Shown piece after piece: positions 45,558-55,152 of a stretch of 64,000 bases of DNA; positions within the stretch are counted from its first letter, which is position 1; the number at the start of each line of letters is the position of its first letter. The position numbers and the translations under genes are program-made. The stretch spans positions 186,001-250,000 of the forward strand of contig NZ_LDPO01000004.1 of assembly GCF_001021505.1 (NCBI RefSeq). The letters run 5' to 3'. The stretch comes from Mycolicibacter heraklionensis. GTDB taxonomy: Bacteria > Actinomycetota > Actinomycetes > Mycobacteriales > Mycobacteriaceae. The notes below the pieces were generated by a model. That model ran no database searches. It was given only the letters and a program-made list of their open reading frames with translations, and was not told where the DNA came from.

Positions 45558-45953
45558 CTATTGTGCTCCCGCGTAGTTGCCGAAGCTCCACAGGTTGCCC
45601 TCCGGGTCGCGGACGGCGAACTCACGGGCGCCGTAGTCGGTGTCGGTGAGCGGTCGGATCACCTCGGCGTGGCGTTCCACGACCCGCCGGTAGAGGCCGT
45701 CGGGGTCGGTGGTGACGACGAAGCCACCCGCGGTGCCGGGTTCCCGGCACCAGTCGCTACCGGGTTTGTAGCTGCCGAGCATGACGCCGCCGACGCCCTC
45801 TGGCCAGCGCAGTTCGGCGTGGGCGACGGTCTCGCCGTCATCGCCGTGGCGGGCCGTGACGACGAAACCGAAGGTGTCGACGTAGTAGTCGATGAGTTTG
45901 CGCGCGTCATGCGCTTGCAGGGTCAACCAGACGGTCGGATTCGAAGCTGTCAT
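45558..45953 (-). CDS. VOC-superfamily (glyoxalase-like) protein
   Basis: A 131-residue VOC-fold protein: [25 protein letters not shown] and a C-terminal [16 protein letters not shown]. Family members bind metals or small ligands such as antibiotics or glyoxal adducts. Substrate here unknown. The VOC domain begins almost at the first codon, so the 47-bp overlap with the end of the AraC-type gene is real and points to coupled translation. ATG 45977 is an alternative start. Confidence 0.8.
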   Translation of the reverse strand: MTASNPTVWLTLQAHDARKLIDYYVDTFGFVVTARHGDDGETVAHAELRWPEGVGGVMLGSYKPGSDWCREPGTAGGFVVTTDPDGLYRRVVERHAEVIRPLTDTDYGAREFAVRDPEGNLWSFGNYAGAQ

Positions 45954-46836
45954 GTCCCCACTGTGAGCGCTGCGCATGGCCGCCGTCTTGAATGTTTTGG
46001 AACTCCTCGGCCAGCCAGGCTCCCGGTGAGAGCCCGGCGTACCGAACGAAGTCGCGGGTCAGGTGAGCCTGATCGGCGTATCCGGCAGCAACCGCAATAC
46101 CCGCCAGGTCGACATGCCGACACCGGCGAGCCTCGTCGGCCATTTGGGTGGTCGCGTATTCGAAGCGCATCAGCATGGCCACCGCCTTCGGAGTGCGGCC
46201 GACCTCGCGGCGAAACAGCGTGGTCAGATGGCGTTGGCTCAGTCCCACGTGCTCGGCGATGCGCGCGACGGGAGTCCTCCCCCGGCTGCGCTGCAGCAGC
46301 TGCCAGGCGTAGGCGACCTCGGGCCGCACGCTGTTGTCGCGTCGACGCTGTTCGGCCACCAGGTACGCCGATACCAGCGCGAACGCGTCCGGCCAGGATC
46401 GTGCGGCGGCGAGCTGCTCATGCAGGCGCACCGCCCGGCCACCCAACATCGGTGCCGCGTCGAAGTCGGTCACGCTCAGCTCGGCGGCCGGCACACCGAA
46501 CAGTGCGCGCGAGGCCAGCGGATGCACCGCCAGTTGAACGCCGGATTGACCGCGACGCTGTCGCACATGGCTGGCGTGTTCGTGCAATCCACCCAGGATG
46601 ATCGGGGTCGGCCGGGCCGCCACAAGCGCGTCGGCCCGATCGGCCGCCTCGACCCCCTCGTCGAGGCTGACGATGAAGGTCACCGTCGACGACGGCATCC
46701 CCCGGTGAACGCGGTCGGGGACGTCGAGCGCGCGATAGCCCACCATCGACACCACACCCGGCGCGATGCGGGGTGGGGCCACCGCGAATTCCCAGATCGG
46801 CGGCGCTTCTGCGACGTGCAGGGCCATGACGTCCAC
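45907..46836 (-). CDS. AraC family transcriptional regulator
   Basis: A 309-residue regulator. The C-terminal AraC DNA-binding domain has two helix-turn-helix units: VARIAEHVGLSQRHLTTLFR (about 195-214) and LAGIAVAAGYADQAHLTRDF (about 249-268), then YAGLSPGAWL. The N-terminal ~170 residues are a sensor part with RVHRGMPSSTVTFIVSLD. Its last ~15 codons overlap the VOC gene. It probably controls itself and the VOC protein; the ligand is unknown. Confidence 0.85.
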   Translation of the reverse strand: MDVMALHVAEAPPIWEFAVAPPRIAPGVVSMVGYRALDVPDRVHRGMPSSTVTFIVSLDEGVEAADRADALVAARPTPIILGGLHEHASHVRQRRGQSGVQLAVHPLASRALFGVPAAELSVTDFDAAPMLGGRAVRLHEQLAAARSWPDAFALVSAYLVAEQRRRDNSVRPEVAYAWQLLQRSRGRTPVARIAEHVGLSQRHLTTLFRREVGRTPKAVAMLMRFEYATTQMADEARRCRHVDLAGIAVAAGYADQAHLTRDFVRYAGLSPGAWLAEEFQNIQDGGHAQRSQWGHDSFESDRLVDPASA

Positions 46837-46909
46837 GGTAGGTGGCTGCGTTGCGATATGTCAGAATGTCGCGCAGGAGTAGTTGCACGGGCGAACTGAA
46901 GGAGTCGAA

Positions 46910-47164
46910 GTGGCCAGTACCGAGGTGGAGCGCCACAACGGAGTTGACCCTGTCGAGGTGCCATCTGCGGCGTGGGGTTGGAGCGCGATCAACTACCGCA
47001 CCTGGCACATCGTCGGTTTCGGCATCGTCGGTTTCTTGCTGCTCATGCTGCGTGGCAACCACATCGGCCACGTCGAGGACTACTTCCTGCTGGGCTTCGC
47101 CGCCCTGACGCTGTTCGTCGTGGTGCGCGACATCATCGGCCGCAACCGCGGCTGGCTGCGCTAA
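46910..47164 (+). CDS. DUF2631 small membrane protein (Rv2876-like)
   Basis: An 84-residue protein with a polar N-terminus (about 24 residues, ASTEVERHNGVDPVEVPSAA), the motif WGWSAINYRTWHIVGF and two hydrophobic segments (VGFGIVGFLLLMLRG and FLLGFAALTLFVVVRDII) ending in basic residues. The GTG at 46910 has AAGGAG five bases upstream, which settles the start against a longer frame from 46883. In M. tuberculosis the homologue follows mpt83-dipZ-mpt70 (from memory); those genes are absent here. Confidence 0.82.
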   Translation: MASTEVERHNGVDPVEVPSAAWGWSAINYRTWHIVGFGIVGFLLLMLRGNHIGHVEDYFLLGFAALTLFVVVRDIIGRNRGWLR

Positions 47165-47179
47165 GCGCACCGCACTTTC

Positions 47180-47240
47180 CGCGAGATCGGGCTGACGCAG
47201 CGGTCTACTCGACCTTTTCCTGCGTGGTTCCGATCTCGCG
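47180..47240. terminator. Long imperfect hairpin between converging genes
   Basis: CGCGAGATCGG (47180-47190) pairs perfectly with 47230-47240. Inside, ACGCAG (47195-47200) pairs with CTGCGT (47220-47225). It lies between the stop of the DUF2631 gene and the stop of rlmN, so a two-way terminator is the simplest role. There is no T-tract after either arm. Confidence 0.6.
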
Positions 47241-47246
47241 ACGGAT

Positions 47247-48341
47247 TCACTGGTTTTCGGCGGCCAATTGCCCACACGCCGCGGCGATTTCGCGGCCGCG
47301 GGTGTCGCGGACCGTGCATTCCACGCCTTGGGCCCGGACGCGCCGGACGAATTCCCGCTCCACCGGCTTGGGGCTGGCGTCCCACTCGCTGCCGGGCGTG
47401 GGATTGAGCGGAATCAGGTTGACGTGCACCAACGGTCCCAGCGCTCGGTGCAGCTTTTTGCCCAATAGGTCTGCCCGCCACGGCTGGTCGTTGACGTCGC
47501 GGATCAGCGCGTATTCCACGGACACCCGCCGGCCGGTCACGTCCGCGTAGTAGCGCGCGGCATCGAGGGTTTCAGACACCTTCCACCGGTTGTTGACCGG
47601 AACAAGCGTGTCGCGCAGCTCGTCGTCGGGAGTGTGCAGCGACAGCGCGAGCGTCACCCCGAGGCGCTCGTCGGCGAGCTTGCGGATCGCCGGGGCCAGT
47701 CCCACCGTGGAGACCGTCACCGATCGCGCCGAGATCCCGAAGCCGTTGGGTGCCGGCTCGGTGATGCGCCGTACCGCGGCCACCACCCGGGCGTAGTTGG
47801 CCAGCGGCTCTCCCATGCCCATGAACACGATGTTGGAGAGTCTGCCGTGGTCTCTGTCGCGGAGTTCGACGGACGCCGCCCGCACCTGTTCGAGAATCTC
47901 GGCGGTGGACAGGTTGCGGGTGAGGCCGGCCTGGCCGGTCGCACAGAATGGGCAGGCCATGCCGCAGCCGGCCTGCGAGGAGATGCAGACGGTGTTGCGG
48001 CGGGGATAGCGCATCAGCACCGACTCGAACTTGGTGTGATCGTGCGCCCGCCACAACGTTTTACGCGTCTCACCGGCGTCGCACTCGATCTCGCTGGCGG
48101 CGGTCAGCAGAGGGGGAAACAGCGCCTCAGCCACCGAGGAGCGCACCGCAGCGGGCAGGTCGGTCATCTGCTGCGGATCGGCGATCAGCCGGCCGTAGTA
48201 CTGGTTCGCCAGCTGCTTGGCGCGAAAGGCCGGCAGCCCCAGCTCGGCGACCGCGGCCACCACACCGTCGGCGTCGAGGTCCGCCAGATGCCGCGGCGGA
48301 AGTGCCCGCCGCGGTGCGGTGAACACCAGCTGTTGCGTCAT
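47247..48341 (-). CDS. rlmN: Dual-specificity 23S rRNA/tRNA m2A methyltransferase RlmN
   Basis: A 364-residue radical-SAM methyltransferase that methylates C2 of A2503 in 23S rRNA and A37 of some tRNAs. The SAM/cluster motif is CGMACPFC (CxxxCxxC, about residue 125). [17 protein letters not shown] and [20 protein letters not shown] follow. A C-terminal Cys in [11 protein letters not shown] is the methyl-carrying residue. Corresponds to Rv2880c by synteny with cdsA-frr-pyrH. Confidence 0.95.
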   Translation of the reverse strand: MTQQLVFTAPRRALPPRHLADLDADGVVAAVAELGLPAFRAKQLANQYYGRLIADPQQMTDLPAAVRSSVAEALFPPLLTAASEIECDAGETRKTLWRAHDHTKFESVLMRYPRRNTVCISSQAGCGMACPFCATGQAGLTRNLSTAEILEQVRAASVELRDRDHGRLSNIVFMGMGEPLANYARVVAAVRRITEPAPNGFGISARSVTVSTVGLAPAIRKLADERLGVTLALSLHTPDDELRDTLVPVNNRWKVSETLDAARYYADVTGRRVSVEYALIRDVNDQPWRADLLGKKLHRALGPLVHVNLIPLNPTPGSEWDASPKPVEREFVRRVRAQGVECTVRDTRGREIAAACGQLAAENQ

Positions 48342-48365
48342 GATCGGTTCCAGTATGCCGGTGAC

Positions 48366-49232
48366 TCAGGGCAGCACGGTCAGCACGATCCAGGTCACCA
48401 CGGCCGACGGAAGCAGCGCGTCGAGCCGGTCCATGATCCCGCCGTGGCCGGGCAGCAGCCGGCCCATGTCCTTGATGCCCAGATCGCGTTTGACCTGGGA
48501 TTCGATCAGGTCGCCGAAGACCCCGGTGACCACGAGCAGCAGGCCCAGCGGCAGGCCCACCCACCACGGCCGGTCGAGGAACATCGTCACCGCGAACACC
48601 GCCGCGGCAACACCGAGCACCAGTGATCCCGCCAGACCCTCCCAGGATTTCTTCGGGCTGATCGCCGGCGCCATCGGATGCTTGCCGAACAGCACGCCCA
48701 CGGCGTAGCCGCCGATGTCGGAGAAGACCACCGGGAACAGCAGGCACAGCACCCGGCCCGGGCCGTCGTCGCGAAAGACCAGCAGCGCCGCGAAGCTCAT
48801 GCACAGCGGCACCCAGACCGCGATCAGAATCGTCGCCGACATGTCCCGCAGGTAGTTCACCGGGGCGTTGTGCAGCCCTTGACCGACCAGCCGCCACATC
48901 ATGACGATCACCACGGTGGCACCGAAGGCGCCCAGCACTCCCCTCGCGCCGAACAGCAGCGACAGCCACAGCATGGCCTGGCCGCCGAGTGCCAGCGGGA
49001 TGAACGGCACGTCGTAGCCGACTTCACGCAGCCGCCTGGTGATCTCATGGGTGGCAACCGGAGCGGCCACCGCCAGAATCAGCACCCAGAAGCGCGGCGC
49101 GAACAGCAGCGTGTAGACCAGCGTCCCGCCCAGCAGTACACCCACGGCGATGGCGGCGGGGAGATTGCGTCCGGCTCGCGACTGTTTCGGCTGCGAATCC
49201 GCGGCGTCTACGCCGGTGTCGTGGTCTGCCAC
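48366..49232 (-). CDS. cdsA: CDP-diacylglycerol synthase (phosphatidate cytidylyltransferase)
   Basis: A 288-residue polytopic membrane enzyme that makes CDP-diacylglycerol from CTP and phosphatidic acid, feeding PI, cardiolipin and PE synthesis. The signature is complete: FSDIGGYAVGVLFGKHPM, SPKKSWEGLAGS and GDLIESQVKRDLGIKDMG then LPGHGGIMDRLD near the C-terminus. About eight helices. GTG start 49232, 22 bases after the frr stop. Confidence 0.95.
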   Translation of the reverse strand: MADHDTGVDAADSQPKQSRAGRNLPAAIAVGVLLGGTLVYTLLFAPRFWVLILAVAAPVATHEITRRLREVGYDVPFIPLALGGQAMLWLSLLFGARGVLGAFGATVVIVMMWRLVGQGLHNAPVNYLRDMSATILIAVWVPLCMSFAALLVFRDDGPGRVLCLLFPVVFSDIGGYAVGVLFGKHPMAPAISPKKSWEGLAGSLVLGVAAAVFAVTMFLDRPWWVGLPLGLLLVVTGVFGDLIESQVKRDLGIKDMGRLLPGHGGIMDRLDALLPSAVVTWIVLTVLP

Positions 49233-49254
49233 GGGTGTGCCTGCTGGACGGCCG

Positions 49255-49812
49255 CTAGACCTCCAGCAGCTCGCCTTCTTTGTGCTTGACCAGCTCGTCG
49301 ATCTGAGTCACGTATTGCTGGGTGGAGCGGTCCAGGTCCTTCTCCGCCCGGCCGACCTCGTCCTCGCCGGCCTCGCCGTCTTTGCGGATGCGGTGCAGCT
49401 CTTCCATCGCCTTGCGACGAATGTTGCGCACCGAGACCTTGGCGTCCTCCCCCTTGGCCTTGGCCTGCTTGACCAGCTCCTTGCGCCGTTCCTCGGTCAG
49501 CTGCGGCACCGCCACCCGGATCAGCGAACCGTCGTTGCTGGGGTTCAGGCCGAGGTCGGAGTTGCGGATCGCGTTCTCGATGGGGCCCAGCTGCGACGCC
49601 TCGTAGGGCTTGATCACCACCAGCCGTGCCTCGGGCACGTTGATACTGCACAACTGGGTGATCGGGGTGATCGACCCGTAGTAGTCGATGACGATCCGCG
49701 AGAACATGCCCGGGTTGGCCCGGCCGGTGCGGATGGTCGAGAGGTCGTCACGGGCCACCGACACGGCCTTTTCCATTTTCTCTTCGGCATCGAAGAGAGC
49801 CTCGTCGATCAT
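49255..49812 (-). CDS. frr: Ribosome recycling factor
   Basis: A 185-residue RRF that splits post-termination ribosomes with EF-G. It starts [20 protein letters not shown], and has [40 protein letters not shown] and the C-terminal helix [20 protein letters not shown]. Standard length. In operon order pyrH-frr-cdsA. Confidence 0.96.
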   Translation of the reverse strand: MIDEALFDAEEKMEKAVSVARDDLSTIRTGRANPGMFSRIVIDYYGSITPITQLCSINVPEARLVVIKPYEASQLGPIENAIRNSDLGLNPSNDGSLIRVAVPQLTEERRKELVKQAKAKGEDAKVSVRNIRRKAMEELHRIRKDGEAGEDEVGRAEKDLDRSTQQYVTQIDELVKHKEGELLEV

Positions 49813-49855
49813 GTGCCCCGCTCCTCGTTATCGCTCCGCTGTGACACCGGCGTCC

Positions 49856-50605
49856 TCAGCTGGTGACCAGTGTCCCGATCTTCTCACCCGCGACCGCGCG
49901 CGCGATATTTCCATCGGTCAACAGGTTGAACACCAGGATCGGCATGCCATTGTCCATGCACAGGCTGAACGCGGTGGCATCGGCCACCTTCAGCCCGCGG
50001 TCGATGACCTCGCGATGGGTGATCGAGGTGAGCAGTTCGGCGTCGGGGTGGGTGCGCGGGTCGGCGGTGAACACCCCGTCGACCGCCTTGGCCATCAGCA
50101 CCACCTGGGCGCCGATCTCCAGCGCCCGTTGGGCCGCGGTGGTGTCGGTGGAGAAGTACGGCAGACCCATGCCGGCGCCGAAGATCACCACCCGGCCCTT
50201 CTCCAGGTGCCGCTGGGCCCGCAGCGGGATGTAGGGTTCGGCGACCTGACCCATGGTGATCGCGGTCTGCACCCGGGTGTCGATGCCTTCCTTTTCCAGG
50301 AAGTCTTGCAGCGCAAGGCTGTTCATCACGGTGCCGAGCATGCCCATATAGTCGCTGCGCATCCGTTCCATGCCGCGCTGCTGAAGCTGGGCGCCCCGGA
50401 AGAAGTTGCCGCCACCGATCACCACCGCGACCTGCACACCGTCGCGGACCACTTCGGCGATCTGGCGGGCCACCTGGGCGACCACATCGGGGTCGAGGCC
50501 GACTTGCCCGCCGCCGAACATCTCCCCGCCGAGCTTGAGCAAAACCCGGGAGTAAGGGGGACGGCCGGACGGCCGGCTTTCGTCGGTACTCGTCGGCTCC
50601 GTCAT
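49856..50605 (-). CDS. pyrH: Uridylate kinase
   Basis: A 249-residue bacterial UMP kinase of the amino-acid kinase family. [13 protein letters not shown] (ATP site, about 20-32), [33 protein letters not shown] and [14 protein letters not shown] [20 protein letters not shown] are all present. It phosphorylates UMP to UDP for RNA and cell-wall sugar nucleotides. It is the first gene of pyrH-frr-cdsA; in the 177-bp gap to the divergent ArsR gene I see only the ArsR site. Confidence 0.95.
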   Translation of the reverse strand: MTEPTSTDESRPSGRPPYSRVLLKLGGEMFGGGQVGLDPDVVAQVARQIAEVVRDGVQVAVVIGGGNFFRGAQLQQRGMERMRSDYMGMLGTVMNSLALQDFLEKEGIDTRVQTAITMGQVAEPYIPLRAQRHLEKGRVVIFGAGMGLPYFSTDTTAAQRALEIGAQVVLMAKAVDGVFTADPRTHPDAELLTSITHREVIDRGLKVADATAFSLCMDNGMPILVFNLLTDGNIARAVAGEKIGTLVTS

Positions 50606-50731
50606 CAGGCTCCTCGGGGCTGCGCGGATATGACAGCGCCATCGCGGAAATCGTCCGCGACGGCATTCTCATCCTGCCCTACCGGACCGGTCAAACAGAG
50701 CCCGGGGTGGCGACACCGGACGTGACCATCA

Positions 50732-50775
50732 CAACATATGAAGAAATTTTCAATTGTTGCATCCGCTGCTATGGT
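50732..50775 (+). promoter_or_regulatory. ArsR-type operator and leaderless promoter of the hyc-like operon
   Basis: CAACATATGAA (50732-50742) and TTCAATTGTTG (50749-50759) form an inverted repeat with 9 of 11 matching positions and a 6-base spacer, an AT-rich island like known ArsR/SmtB operators. Eleven bases on, TATGGT (50770-50775) fits TANNNT and ends seven bases before GTG 50783. The operator covers the region where a -35 element would lie. The in-frame ATG at 50738 is inside the operator and so is unlikely to be the start. Confidence 0.65.
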
Positions 50776-50782
50776 CTGGGCT

Positions 50783-51112
50783 GTGCCGAACTCGCTGCAT
50801 CAGGTGAAAGCCGAGTTCTTCAAGACCCTCGGGCACCCCGCCCGGATCCGGGTCCTCGAATTGCTCGCCGAACGTGACCACACCGTCAGCGAGCTGATCC
50901 CGGAGACCGGGCTCGAGGCGTCGAATCTGTCCCAACAGCTGGGTGTCCTGCGCCGCGCAGGCGTGGTGACGGCCGTCAAAGACGGCAACGCGGTGGTCTA
51001 CTCCATCGCCTCGCCGGTGATCACCGAACTGCTCGCCGTGGCACGCAAAGCGCTGACCGGGATGCTCAACGAGCAAGTTGCCATCCTCGATGACCTGCGG
51101 GCGGGGCAATGA
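50783..51112 (+). CDS. ArsR-family repressor (Rv0081-like)
   Basis: A 109-residue winged-helix regulator: KAEFFKTLGHPARIRVLELL, recognition helix region LEASNLSQQLGVLRRAGVV and wing DGNAVVYSIASP. The metal-binding ELCVCDL motif of ArsR is missing (HTVSELIPETG), so it is not an obvious metal sensor. The sequence tracks Rv0081, a hypoxia-linked hub regulator in M. tuberculosis (from memory), which also heads a hyc-like operon. The ATG of the next gene overlaps its stop. Starts at 50738 and 50771 are possible; GTG 50783 fits the promoter and homologue best. Confidence 0.85.
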   Translation: MPNSLHQVKAEFFKTLGHPARIRVLELLAERDHTVSELIPETGLEASNLSQQLGVLRRAGVVTAVKDGNAVVYSIASPVITELLAVARKALTGMLNEQVAILDDLRAGQ

Positions 51113-51588
51113 GCTGGCTCACCAGAATCCGTGCGCTGGGCCGAATCACCGAACCGGCCGGTGCCCGCCCACCGGCCGCCACCGACCCGCCGGCAGGCGT
51201 CGCGGGGTCATTGCAGATTCGCCATGTCGACGCCGGATCGTGCAACGGTTGCGAGATCGAGATAGCCGGGGCGTTCGGCCCGGTGTATGACGCCGAACGA
51301 TTCGGCGCCCGGCTCGTCGCCTCGCCGCGTCACGCCGACGCCCTGCTGGTCACCGGGGTGGTCACCCGCAATATGGCCGAGCCGCTGCGCAACACCCTGG
51401 AGGCCACCCCGCAGCCCCGAAAGGTCATCGCGTGCGGCGACTGCGCGCTCAATCGCGGGGTGTTCGCGAAGTCCTACGCAACCGTGGGGGCGGTCGGCGA
51501 GGTGGTCGAAGTCGATGTCGAAATTCCCGGTTGTCCGCCGACACCGGAGCAGATCCTCGCCGCGCTGCGGTCGGTGACCGGCCGGTGA
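51109..51588 (+). CDS. NuoB/HycG-type iron-sulfur subunit (Rv0082-like)
   Basis: A 159-residue small subunit of hydrogenase/complex-I type. Four cysteines for a [4Fe-4S] cluster equivalent to complex I N2 or the hydrogenase proximal cluster are kept: C45 and C48 in GSCNGCEIE, C112 in ACGDCALN and C142 in IPGCPPTP. The N-terminal ~30 residues are Pro/Ala-rich. It should pass electrons to or from the HycE-like subunit. Both ends overlap neighbouring genes by four bases. Confidence 0.88.
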   Translation: MSWLTRIRALGRITEPAGARPPAATDPPAGVAGSLQIRHVDAGSCNGCEIEIAGAFGPVYDAERFGARLVASPRHADALLVTGVVTRNMAEPLRNTLEATPQPRKVIACGDCALNRGVFAKSYATVGAVGEVVEVDVEIPGCPPTPEQILAALRSVTGR

Positions 51589-53540
51589 GCACGCCGGCGG
51601 TTTCCTCCCCCGAAACATCGCACCACCGAGCGCTTCCGGCGGCCCTCAGCGGTGCCGCCACGGCCGGGATCGGTGCGGCCGGAGTCGGCATCGGCCTGGC
51701 CGGCGTGTTCGGCTCCATCCCCGTGCTTCGCATCGACTGGCTGGTGCCGCTGCTGGGCGTGCAGCTGCGCATCGATCCGCTCGGCGGATTCTTCATGGCG
51801 CTGACCGGTGCGGTGGCCGTGGCCGCCGGCCTGTACTGGGTCGGCTACGCACGCCACGAGCGATACGGCGCAGTCCCGCTGCTGACGCTGCCGCTGTTCG
51901 TCGCCACGCTGCTGGCGGTCCCCGCGGCAGGCTCGGTGACGACGTTCCTGCTCGCCTGGGAGCTGATGGCGCTGACGTCGCTGGTGCTGGTGCTCACCGA
52001 TCAACAGCGCAGCGAGGTGCGTTCGGCCGCGCTGATCTACGCGGTGATGACCCAATTGGGCTTCGTGTCGCTGCTGCTGGGACTGGTGGTGCTGGCAGCC
52101 CAGGCCGGCGACGACTTCGCCGGTGTCGGTGCGTTGCCCGATCCCGTGCGCAACACCGTATTCGTGTTGACCCTGATCGGTTTCGGCTCCAAAGCCGGTC
52201 TGCTCCCGCTACACGCGTGGCTGCCCAGGGCGCACCCGGAGGCACCCAGCCCGGTCTCGGCGTTGCTCAGCGCCGCCATGGTCAACCTGGGCATCTACGG
52301 GATCATCCGCGTCGACGTGCAGCTGCTCGGTCCCGGCCCGCGGTGGTGGGGTCTGACGCTGCTGATCGCCGGTGGCGCGTCGGCGCTGTACGGGGTGCTG
52401 CAGGCGTCGGTGGCAACCGACCTCAAACGCCTGCTTGCCTATTCGACGACGGAGAACATCGGGCTGATCACCCTGGCCCTGGGTGCGGCGATGCTGTTGT
52501 CGGGCGCGGGATCACGCGATGCCGCAGCCGTTGCCGCGGTGGCGGCACTGCTGCATCTTCTCGCCCACGGTGCGTTCAAGAGCCTCGGGTTCCTGGCCGC
52601 CGGCTCGGTGCTGGTCGCCACCGGCTTGCGCGACCTGGATCGGCTCGGCGGGCTGGTCCGCCGAATGCCGGGCACCACAGCGCTGTTCGGAGTGGCCGCG
52701 CTCGGCGCCGCCGGCCTGCCACTGGGCGCGGGTTTCGTCAGCGAATGGCTGCTGATCCAGTCGCTGATGCACGCCCGAGCCGACCACGACCTCACGATCA
52801 CCCTGGTGACCCCGCTGGCGGTGGGTGCGATCGCACTGACCGCCGGCTTGGGGGTGGCCGCCATGGTCAAAGCGTTCGGAATCGGGTTCCTGGCCCGCCC
52901 GCGCTCGGACGCCGCGGCGGCGGCCCGGGAAGCGCCCACCGCGATGCTCGCCGGGATGACGCTGGCCGCACTGGCCTGCCTGGTGCTGGCCGTCGCGCCG
53001 GGGACCGTGGGCCCGCTGTTGCAGCGGGCGCTCGAGACGCTGCCGGTGTCGGGAGCAGCCCCGGCGCTCGGAACCTACCTGCGCATTCCCGGGCTAGACG
53101 CGTCCATGTCCCCGGGCCTACTGGCCGTCGTTCTGGCGGCCGCCGTCGTGGTGGTGCTGATCGGTTCACGCTGGCGGGCGCGTGCGCGCCCGAGCACCGC
53201 CACGGTGCCGCTGTGGGCCTGCGGCGCAGACGAACTGAGCGCGCGCATGCAATACACCGCGACGTCGTTCGCCCAACCGCTGCAGCAGGTTTTCGACGAT
53301 GTGCTGCACACCGACGCCGCCGTCGAGGTGACTCGGCAGGCTCCGTCGAGCTATTACGTGGACCGGATCGCCTACCGGGCGCGGGTGGCCGACGTCGTCG
53401 AAGACCGTTGGTATGCCCCGCTGCTTCAGGGCGTGGCCGCCGCCGCGCAACTGGTGCGCCGCGCCCACACCGGCAGCGTGCACCTCTACCTGGCCTACGG
53501 CGCGGTGGGAGTGCTGATCGCCATGTTGGTGGCGCGATGA
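51585..53540 (+). CDS. HyfB/NuoL-type proton-pumping membrane subunit (Rv0083-like)
   Basis: A 651-residue antiporter-like subunit with about 16 helices. The core has LLAWELMALTSLVLVLTDQQ, GFGSKAGLLPLHAWLPRAHP (conserved Lys in a helix), SALLSAAMVNLGIYGIIRVD and TDLKRLLAYSTTENIGLI, the standard proton_antipo_M pattern. The C-terminus has CGADELSARMQYTATSFAQP. It should translocate protons or sodium ions as in hydrogenase-4. GTG start, four-base overlap with the previous gene. Confidence 0.88.
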   Translation: MSTPAVSSPETSHHRALPAALSGAATAGIGAAGVGIGLAGVFGSIPVLRIDWLVPLLGVQLRIDPLGGFFMALTGAVAVAAGLYWVGYARHERYGAVPLLTLPLFVATLLAVPAAGSVTTFLLAWELMALTSLVLVLTDQQRSEVRSAALIYAVMTQLGFVSLLLGLVVLAAQAGDDFAGVGALPDPVRNTVFVLTLIGFGSKAGLLPLHAWLPRAHPEAPSPVSALLSAAMVNLGIYGIIRVDVQLLGPGPRWWGLTLLIAGGASALYGVLQASVATDLKRLLAYSTTENIGLITLALGAAMLLSGAGSRDAAAVAAVAALLHLLAHGAFKSLGFLAAGSVLVATGLRDLDRLGGLVRRMPGTTALFGVAALGAAGLPLGAGFVSEWLLIQSLMHARADHDLTITLVTPLAVGAIALTAGLGVAAMVKAFGIGFLARPRSDAAAAAREAPTAMLAGMTLAALACLVLAVAPGTVGPLLQRALETLPVSGAAPALGTYLRIPGLDASMSPGLLAVVLAAAVVVVLIGSRWRARARPSTATVPLWACGADELSARMQYTATSFAQPLQQVFDDVLHTDAAVEVTRQAPSSYYVDRIAYRARVADVVEDRWYAPLLQGVAAAAQLVRRAHTGSVHLYLAYGAVGVLIAMLVAR

Positions 53541-54499
53541 ACCTGATGGCTTACCTAGCGGGCTTCGTGCAGGTCGCCGGTGTCATCGCCGGCGCCCCAC
53601 TGGTCATCGGCCTGACGCGTCAGGTCCGGGCCCGCGCCGAGGGCCGCACCGGTGCCGGGATCTGGCAACCATGGCGTGATATCCGCAAACTGCTGGGCAA
53701 GCAGAACCTCAAGCCGCTCGGCACCACCTGGGTGTTCGCCGCGGCACCGGCCGCCCTGGCCGCCACCACGCTGGTCATCGTCGCCACCGCGCCCCTGGTG
53801 GCGACCGGCTCGCCGCTGGACCCGATCGCCGACCTGATCACGGTCGTGGGCCTGCTGTTCCTGGGCACGGTGGCCCTGACCTTGGCCGGCATCGACACCG
53901 CGACGGCCTTCGGTGGCATGGGCGCCAGCCGCGAGATCACCATCGCGGCGCTGGTGGAACCGACCATCCTGGTTGCCGTATTCGCACTGTCGATCCCGGC
54001 GAACTCGGCCAACCTGGGGGCCATCGTCGGCTACACCAGCGAGCATCCCGGTCAGGTGATCTCACTGGCGAGCGCGCTGGCATTCGTCGCGCTGGTCATC
54101 GTGATCGTCGCCGAGACCGGCCGACTACCGGTGGACAACCCGTCCACCCATCTGGAGCTGACCATGGTGCACGAGGCCATGGTGCTCGAATATGCCGGCC
54201 CCAAGCTGGCCATGGTCGAGTGGGCCAGCGGCATGCGGCTGACCGTGCTGCTGGCGCTGCTGGCCAATCTGTTCTTTCCCTGGGGCATCGCGGGCGCGGA
54301 CCCCAGTGCGCTCGCCGTGATCGTCGGCGCCGGCGCGATCGCGCTCAAAGTGGCCGTGCTGGCCGCAGTCATGGCCGCCGTGGAGGTATTCCTCGCCAAG
54401 CTGCGACTGTTTCGGGTGCCCGAATTACTCGCCGGGTCCTTCGTGCTGGCGTTGCTGGCCGTGACGGCGGCGAACTTCTTCACAGGAGCGGGTGGGTGA
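53537..54499 (+). CDS. hycD: HycD/NuoH-type membrane anchor subunit
   Basis: A 320-residue, eight-helix protein of the NuoH/HycD/HyfC family, linking the hydrophilic arm to the pump subunits. The cytosolic loops carry [20 protein letters not shown] and the family signature [20 protein letters not shown] then [17 protein letters not shown], in which Glu and Asp residues line the quinone/ion path in complex I. ATG overlapped with the previous stop. Confidence 0.9.
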   Translation: MNLMAYLAGFVQVAGVIAGAPLVIGLTRQVRARAEGRTGAGIWQPWRDIRKLLGKQNLKPLGTTWVFAAAPAALAATTLVIVATAPLVATGSPLDPIADLITVVGLLFLGTVALTLAGIDTATAFGGMGASREITIAALVEPTILVAVFALSIPANSANLGAIVGYTSEHPGQVISLASALAFVALVIVIVAETGRLPVDNPSTHLELTMVHEAMVLEYAGPKLAMVEWASGMRLTVLLALLANLFFPWGIAGADPSALAVIVGAGAIALKVAVLAAVMAAVEVFLAKLRLFRVPELLAGSFVLALLAVTAANFFTGAGG

Positions 54500-55152
54500 A
54501 CTACGTCAACATGCTGGACCTGGCTGCCGGTGGCGTGCTGCTGGCCGCGGTGCTGGCCGTCTGGCACCGGGACCTGTCGGTGGTGGTGCGCCGGTTGCTC
54601 GTCGCCCAAGGCGTCGCGCTGGCCGCCATCCCGATGATTCGTGGCGCGCACGAACACGATCGGGCCCTGCTCCTGGTAGGCCTCGGCGTGCTGGCGGTAC
54701 GTGCGGTACTGCTGCCGTGGCTGCTCCACCGGGCATTGGGCGCCGAACGCCAAGAACGCCGTGAGTCCGCTCCCCTGGTCAGCACCACCGCCTCGCTGCT
54801 GATGGTCACCGCGCTGGTGGTCGCGGCGTTCACCATCGCCCAACCCGTGGTCGCGCTGGCGCCCAGCACCTCGACCAACGCCGCCCCGGCGGCCATCGCT
54901 ACGGTGCTGATCGCGCTGTTCATCATGGCGACCCGCCGCCACGCCATCTCCCAGACGGTCGGGCTGCTGATGCTGGACAACGGGATCGCCGCGACCGCGT
55001 TCCTGCTCACCGCCGGCGTCCCGCTGATCGTCGAGCTCGGCGCCTCGCTCGATGTGCTGTTCGTCTTGATCGTGCTCGGAGTGCTGACGGGACAGCTGCG
55101 CAACGCCTTTGGCGGCGTGGACCTGGACCTGCTGCGGGAGCTACGCGACTGA
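54496..55152 (+). CDS. hycP: HyfE-like membrane subunit HycP
   Basis: A 218-residue protein with about six to seven hydrophobic segments, matching HycP/HyfE (NuoK-related at its C-terminus: [20 protein letters not shown], which holds the conserved buried acidic residue). The GTG start overlaps hycD by four bases and has AGGAG seven bases upstream, an extra strong ribosome site inside the operon. Confidence 0.85.
   Translation: MNYVNMLDLAAGGVLLAAVLAVWHRDLSVVVRRLLVAQGVALAAIPMIRGAHEHDRALLLVGLGVLAVRAVLLPWLLHRALGAERQERRESAPLVSTTASLLMVTALVVAAFTIAQPVVALAPSTSTNAAPAAIATVLIALFIMATRRHAISQTVGLLMLDNGIAATAFLLTAGVPLIVELGASLDVLFVLIVLGVLTGQLRNAFGGVDLDLLRELRD

Noticed and set aside
50738..50782. ATG 50738 as the ArsR start
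   Set aside because: The codon lies within the operator-like palindrome, and the extra residues do not match the Rv0081 family start.
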